In this document: positions 60,537-64,000 of the stretch, piece by piece
How positions within the stretch are numbered: the first letter of the stretch is position 1
How the letters are laid out: the number at the start of each line of letters is the position of its first letter
Assembly (NCBI RefSeq): GCF_001661345.1
Contig: NW_017962916.1
Location: forward strand, 976,461 to 1,040,460
Reading direction: 5' to 3'
Origin: Ascoidea rubescens DSM 1968
Lineage: Eukaryota; Ascomycota; Saccharomycetes; Ascoideales; Ascoideaceae
DNA length: 64,000 nt
Position numbers and translations under genes: made by a program
The notes under the pieces: generated by a model
What the model saw: only the letters and a program-made list of their open reading frames with translations
Database searches by the model: none
What the model was told of the DNA's origin: nothing

Positions 60537-61324
60537 TATTTAGGAATTTTTTTTATTATCTTGTTTAATGCTATTTTTGTGCTATTTGATAGCTATTTGA
60601 GATAAATGATACCTAGGAAAAATTGTATAAATGGCAAATGGTAGAAGACCAAAATAGCAAACAAACTCAGAAGAAAACAGATGGAAAAAGGAAAACAGCA
60701 GGGGAGGTGGAGATGGAGGTGTGAATGGAAGGAGAGCAGGCAGGAGAGACAGAGGTGTTGATGAGAGGCATAACAGCAGATGGAGCAAGAGCAGAAGAAC
60801 CAGTAAAATAGGCAGCAGAAACAGCAGAGGCAGCAGAAGAAAAGTCAGAAGACGCAGACGCAGAAGCAGGAGCAGAAAGGGAGCAGAGGCTAAACGATCA
60901 ACGAGCACAAGGGCCCTCATCCAGAGCCAAAGTCTGTGTTCTTCGTCTCATTATTCTGTTACCTGAGCTCTATTCACTAACGCTCCCACCCCTGCGGATG
61001 CTGGTCCGGACACGGCACGTGCAGTGGTCCGAGCTGTTGTGGCGGTTTTGCTGCTTTTGCTGCGTCTGCGTTTGATGCTGTTGCTGCTGGTGCTGTTGCT
61101 GCTGGTGCTGTTGCTGCTGGTGCTGTTGCTGCTGTGTATTTCTCGTCAGAGCGCCTTGGCCGGAGGCCACTGTTAGCGGATCTACTTGCTCTAACCAGTG
61201 TTTCTCTATAGACTCAAAGAACTAAAACGTCCCTCAATACTATTTCTGGGCTGCCACTCACCCTGAATCCTATTTTCCACCTTCTTCAGAACATCAACCC
61301 ACCATCTCCAGCGGCTCTTGATGC
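60537..61324. other. GC-richer spacer between SUP45 and the 963-residue gene
   Basis: About 790 bases, clearly richer in G and C than most of the window. It contains a purine-rich AGGAGA/GCAGAA stretch (60690-60880), a 15-bp minisatellite (61077-61136) and minus-strand open frames lacking an ATG. It must include the promoter of the 963-residue gene. No gene is called. Confidence 0.5.
61077..61136. repeat. 15-bp GCTGTTGCTGCTGGT minisatellite, 4 copies
   Basis: Four tandem copies of GCTGTTGCTGCTGGT, the last slightly changed. On the minus strand it would encode QQQQH repeats, but that frame has no ATG, so I treat it as non-coding or as part of an unseen exon. Confidence 0.85.
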
Positions 61325-62674
61325 TCAAATGAAATCGCTGTCGTAGTCGTCGGCTCCTGCGTCGTTGTCGCTGTAGAACTCGTCCTCATCGTCACTGACC
61401 AACTGCTCGAAATTCACCTTGTATCTGAGAAGAGCTCCGATACCACCAAATCCCTTCACAAACTGAGCTCCCTCTGAACTCTTATCGGTCACAAACTCTA
61501 ATGAAGCACCATACTCTTTGTAGTGTTCCGCCAACCATTCCAATAGCGGTTGATCAGAGACGGCCTCCATTTCTTGCCCAGTGTTTTTATCCAATAGATA
61601 ATCTTTGCTATTTTCCCCATGCTGAGAGGGTGAGTGGTATGCCACAACCTCTTTGCCCTCTGAATCCTTCAACGTGTATCGAATAATATCCAAGTTCTCA
61701 TACACAATCACAATTTCACATGCCCCCAAATCAAGCGCCTTCAATGTGTCTTCAATACCATAACAATATTTCCCTGTATCTTGAGAGATTTCATCAAAAT
61801 AACTGGTAATCAATTTTTTCTCTTGGATAAACTTGACATTCGACAAAGTCTCTGCTGATAGCTCAATGGCTTGGTTGAACCCATTTTCACCTCCGTACGA
61901 TACATCGACAACTTTGATGATCTTGGCTACTAATCTATTATCAAACATATCTGATCTCGACAATTCCGTCTTAAAATCTGCACTACCTGCCAAAATCAAC
62001 CCAGTGACATTCACCTTATCTCCTGTAATGAAATTTTGTACTGCAACTTCAGCTACTTTTCGAACATAATTGTGTCTTTTTTCATCACGCAATCTCGAAA
62101 AACGTAATGCGGATTGACCACCTCTTCCATGCTTCTTGGGTAAATCAACAGTAAATTTATGCAAAACTGTTCGAGTATTTCCAGAAACAACCCCAAATAA
62201 TGCTCCATTACCATCCATAACAATAAACCCAAACTTATCATCATTTTGTAATAACTCTGCCAATGATTCGGTATGGAACTTATTATCACATAAATATAAT
62301 GACGTGTTGATTGGCTTAAATGGTTCAAAATCAATGTTCAACTTCTTTTCTTTTCCTTCCTCAGTTATAACATCCCCACAATATATAACTAACCCATTTG
62401 GTGGAACTTTATTATACAACTTCAATTTTTGTTGAGTCGAGGTAATAGCTGATAAAACTGATAACCTATTAACTCTTGACTTGATATTAGAAGCTGTACC
62501 ATACTCATCTGTCAACATTTTTTGAGTAATTGAAACTTGTGATTTGGGTGGTAAAATCAATGAAATCATTGAAGTACCATTTCCTCTAGCAACCTCAAGT
62601 TTTTTGATAATTTTCTTGATTCTCCAAATTTGAATGTTTTTTTCAGCATCTGTTTCATCTATTAGAGGTGCCAT
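61325..62674 (-). CDS. SUP45: Translation termination factor eRF1 (Sup45)
   Basis: eRF1 recognises all three stop codons in the ribosomal A site and triggers peptide release with eRF3. The 449-residue product begins [20 protein letters not shown]. The stop-codon recognition motifs are intact: NIKS at 63-66 and YLCDNKF (YxCxxxF) at 127-133. The catalytic GGQ is at 185-187 within [11 protein letters not shown]. The C-terminal eRF3-binding part ends in an acidic tail ([20 protein letters not shown]). Intact motifs fit normal use of UAA, UAG and UGA. The coding sequence has no in-frame CTG codon by my scan. A CACGTG lies about 230 bases upstream. Confidence 0.98.
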   Translation of the reverse strand: MAPLIDETDAEKNIQIWRIKKIIKKLEVARGNGTSMISLILPPKSQVSITQKMLTDEYGTASNIKSRVNRLSVLSAITSTQQKLKLYNKVPPNGLVIYCGDVITEEGKEKKLNIDFEPFKPINTSLYLCDNKFHTESLAELLQNDDKFGFIVMDGNGALFGVVSGNTRTVLHKFTVDLPKKHGRGGQSALRFSRLRDEKRHNYVRKVAEVAVQNFITGDKVNVTGLILAGSADFKTELSRSDMFDNRLVAKIIKVVDVSYGGENGFNQAIELSAETLSNVKFIQEKKLITSYFDEISQDTGKYCYGIEDTLKALDLGACEIVIVYENLDIIRYTLKDSEGKEVVAYHSPSQHGENSKDYLLDKNTGQEMEAVSDQPLLEWLAEHYKEYGASLEFVTDKSSEGAQFVKGFGGIGALLRYKVNFEQLVSDDEDEFYSDNDAGADDYDSDFI

Positions 62675-64000
62675 TTTTAATTATTCTTTATTGTTTCTAA
62701 CTTTTTTATCTCTTGTAATTTTTTTTTTTGCTTTTTCCTGTTTTTACTAAATTGATAAGTTGATTTCCAAAATTAGTTTGGAATATTTGCTTTCGTTATT
62801 TTTTAACTATCACCTCAAGTTTTTGAAATATTTGTTCATAAAGCAACTTGGGTGAAAAAAAATAACCTAAAATTTTTCCCTCCAATTACAAAAGTTAATA
62901 CCACGTGAAAAATCATGAATCCAACCTGATGGCTTGCATTATTAAATAAGCTTTTCTTACATAATAATAAAAATCATACTTAATTACTTAATCAGACGAA
63001 GTACCTTCAAAAAGCAACTTTCAACTTCTATCTCCAGATTTTCCGTTTGAATTTACTTTTTCATCTTTTTTTTGTTTTTGTTTTTGTTTTTCTTTTTTGG
63101 TTTCAAAGTTTGATAAAATAATCGAGTATAGCCATCATTTTTCAAACTTCACTCTAACCCTTTTTCTTGTTAAAGCTTATTTATTCATTTCCCCTACCTA
63201 AATTATATACAAAATATTTCCTATTTATTTCTCAATGTAGATATTTATATTTAATTAAGCACAATATAATATGGCTTATGGAGCTAAAAGTAAATTCAAT
63301 CTTTTATATTTATCGCTGTCATCGGCATTTTAGGGATTGCAAATTGTCCAAAAATAAAAATAAATAACACTGCCTCTTATTTATTTCTTTATGTATTGAA
63401 TCGAGCTTGAACCTGTACTTATTTTAACTTTATTCTGTTTTCATCACATTATTCTGCTAGCTTTATCGAAAATAAAAATAACATTAAACAGTTCGGCAAT
63501 AAGGGCATTTATTTTCACTATTCGTATTTGGAATATTCTTATTTGTGACTGCTAACTAAAAATTTTATGAAATAAAAGCACTCAAGTGAAAAACAATATT
63601 GAAACCCATCTCCAAGACACTCGTTATTATAGATCATTGGTAAGTAATAATAATAGAATCTTCTTTTAAAAAATATCTTATTTAATAAAAACCCCCAGCT
63701 AAAGTAAACCCTATTATCAATAAAAACAAAAAATGTCCCTGGTATAATCTATTTATGCTTTATATTTCTTGATTTGTTCAGTTATATTGTATTTTGTACA
63801 CAAGGTCTGGAGGCACGGTCTTCTGACTGTTATTCACCGAGAAGGCTTTTGCAATATTTTTTTAAATACCGCCGGCGACTGAGGCTATCTGTTTCAAAGT
63901 AATATTCAATTACCGTGTGAAAAAGCCTGAGTCATACTACACGTAATGGTGAACCAATATGCGCGGCTGCATACACTCGAAATAGTAGTATTATCCTTGT
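62675..64000. other. SUP45 upstream region and empty right edge
   Basis: 1.3 kb with no supported gene. A CACGTG palindrome at 62902-62907 is a candidate bHLH site for SUP45. TTTTTG repeats lie near 63065-63100. From about 63790 the sequence is less AT-rich (GGTCTGGAGGCACGGTC; CCGCCGGCGACTGAGG), which may mark the promoter or start of a gene beyond the window. No tRNA signature was seen. Confidence 0.5.

Noticed and set aside
60582-61170. Minus-strand Leu-rich and Gln/His-rich frames between SUP45 and the 963-residue gene
   Set aside because: Neither has a convincing start codon and both translate simple or purine-rich repeats. A 5' exon cannot be excluded, but no GTATGT donor was found.

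Overview
The window is nuclear DNA of an AT-rich budding yeast (Saccharomycotina). The protein set is plainly yeast: PCNA, eRF1, an Atg11-like protein, dynein heavy chain, an Ask1-like DASH subunit, Mak3, and an Ena-type Na+ ATPase. Two genes carry short introns with GTATGT donors and CTAAC branch points. Many proteins contain long Asn or Asp/Asn runs. An Ind1-type P-loop protein implies that the lineage kept respiratory complex I, so it is not Saccharomyces. CTG codons are almost absent from the conserved genes I scanned, and one in-frame CTG in the dynein heavy chain falls where other dyneins have Thr or Ser. A CUG-reassigned lineage, for example Ascoidea/Saccharomycopsis-like or the CUG-Ser1 clade, is therefore my best guess, but it is not proven.

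Layout. 0-10 kb is dense: 3' end of an Ena-type ATPase (+), an unassigned secreted Asp/Asn-rich protein (-), IND1 (-, two exons) divergent from MSS1 (+), a Bli1/BLOC1S2-like gene (-) divergent from MAK3 (+), and POL30/PCNA (-) divergent from a two-exon RXT2-like gene (+), with two MluI boxes between them. 10-17.9 kb is a sparse accessory stretch. It holds a PD-(D/E)XK nuclease/kinase-like element and then decayed pieces of ordinary genes: a Rieske oxygenase, SDS22, NUT2/MED10 and several unassigned coding-like fragments. 17.9-33.5 kb holds a stand-alone SurE-type gene, an imperfect inverted repeat of about 80 bp per arm, ATG11 (-), the GC-richer MRX8 (+), TAH11/CDT1 (+) with a very long Asn run, DYN3 (-) and ASK1 (+). 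33.5-38 kb is a second sparse stretch with the broken remains of a P-loop NTPase-like gene. 38-62.7 kb holds MIL1 (-), ACL4 (+), the 13.4-kb DYN1 (-), an unassigned 963-residue protein (-) and SUP45/eRF1 (-). The last 1.3 kb shows no gene.

Functional themes. Mitochondrial genes (IND1, MSS1, MRX8), microtubule and spindle genes (DYN1, DYN3, ASK1) and DNA replication genes (POL30, TAH11) dominate. Several are arranged as divergent pairs with short shared promoters. Two fragments of gene order known from S. cerevisiae survive: POL30, RXT2, SurE/PBY1, and MAK3 with ATG11. The two sparse stretches break the order, and that is where the most unusual material lies. No intact retroelement, CRISPR array or rRNA gene was seen. 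One tRNA-like relic was seen.
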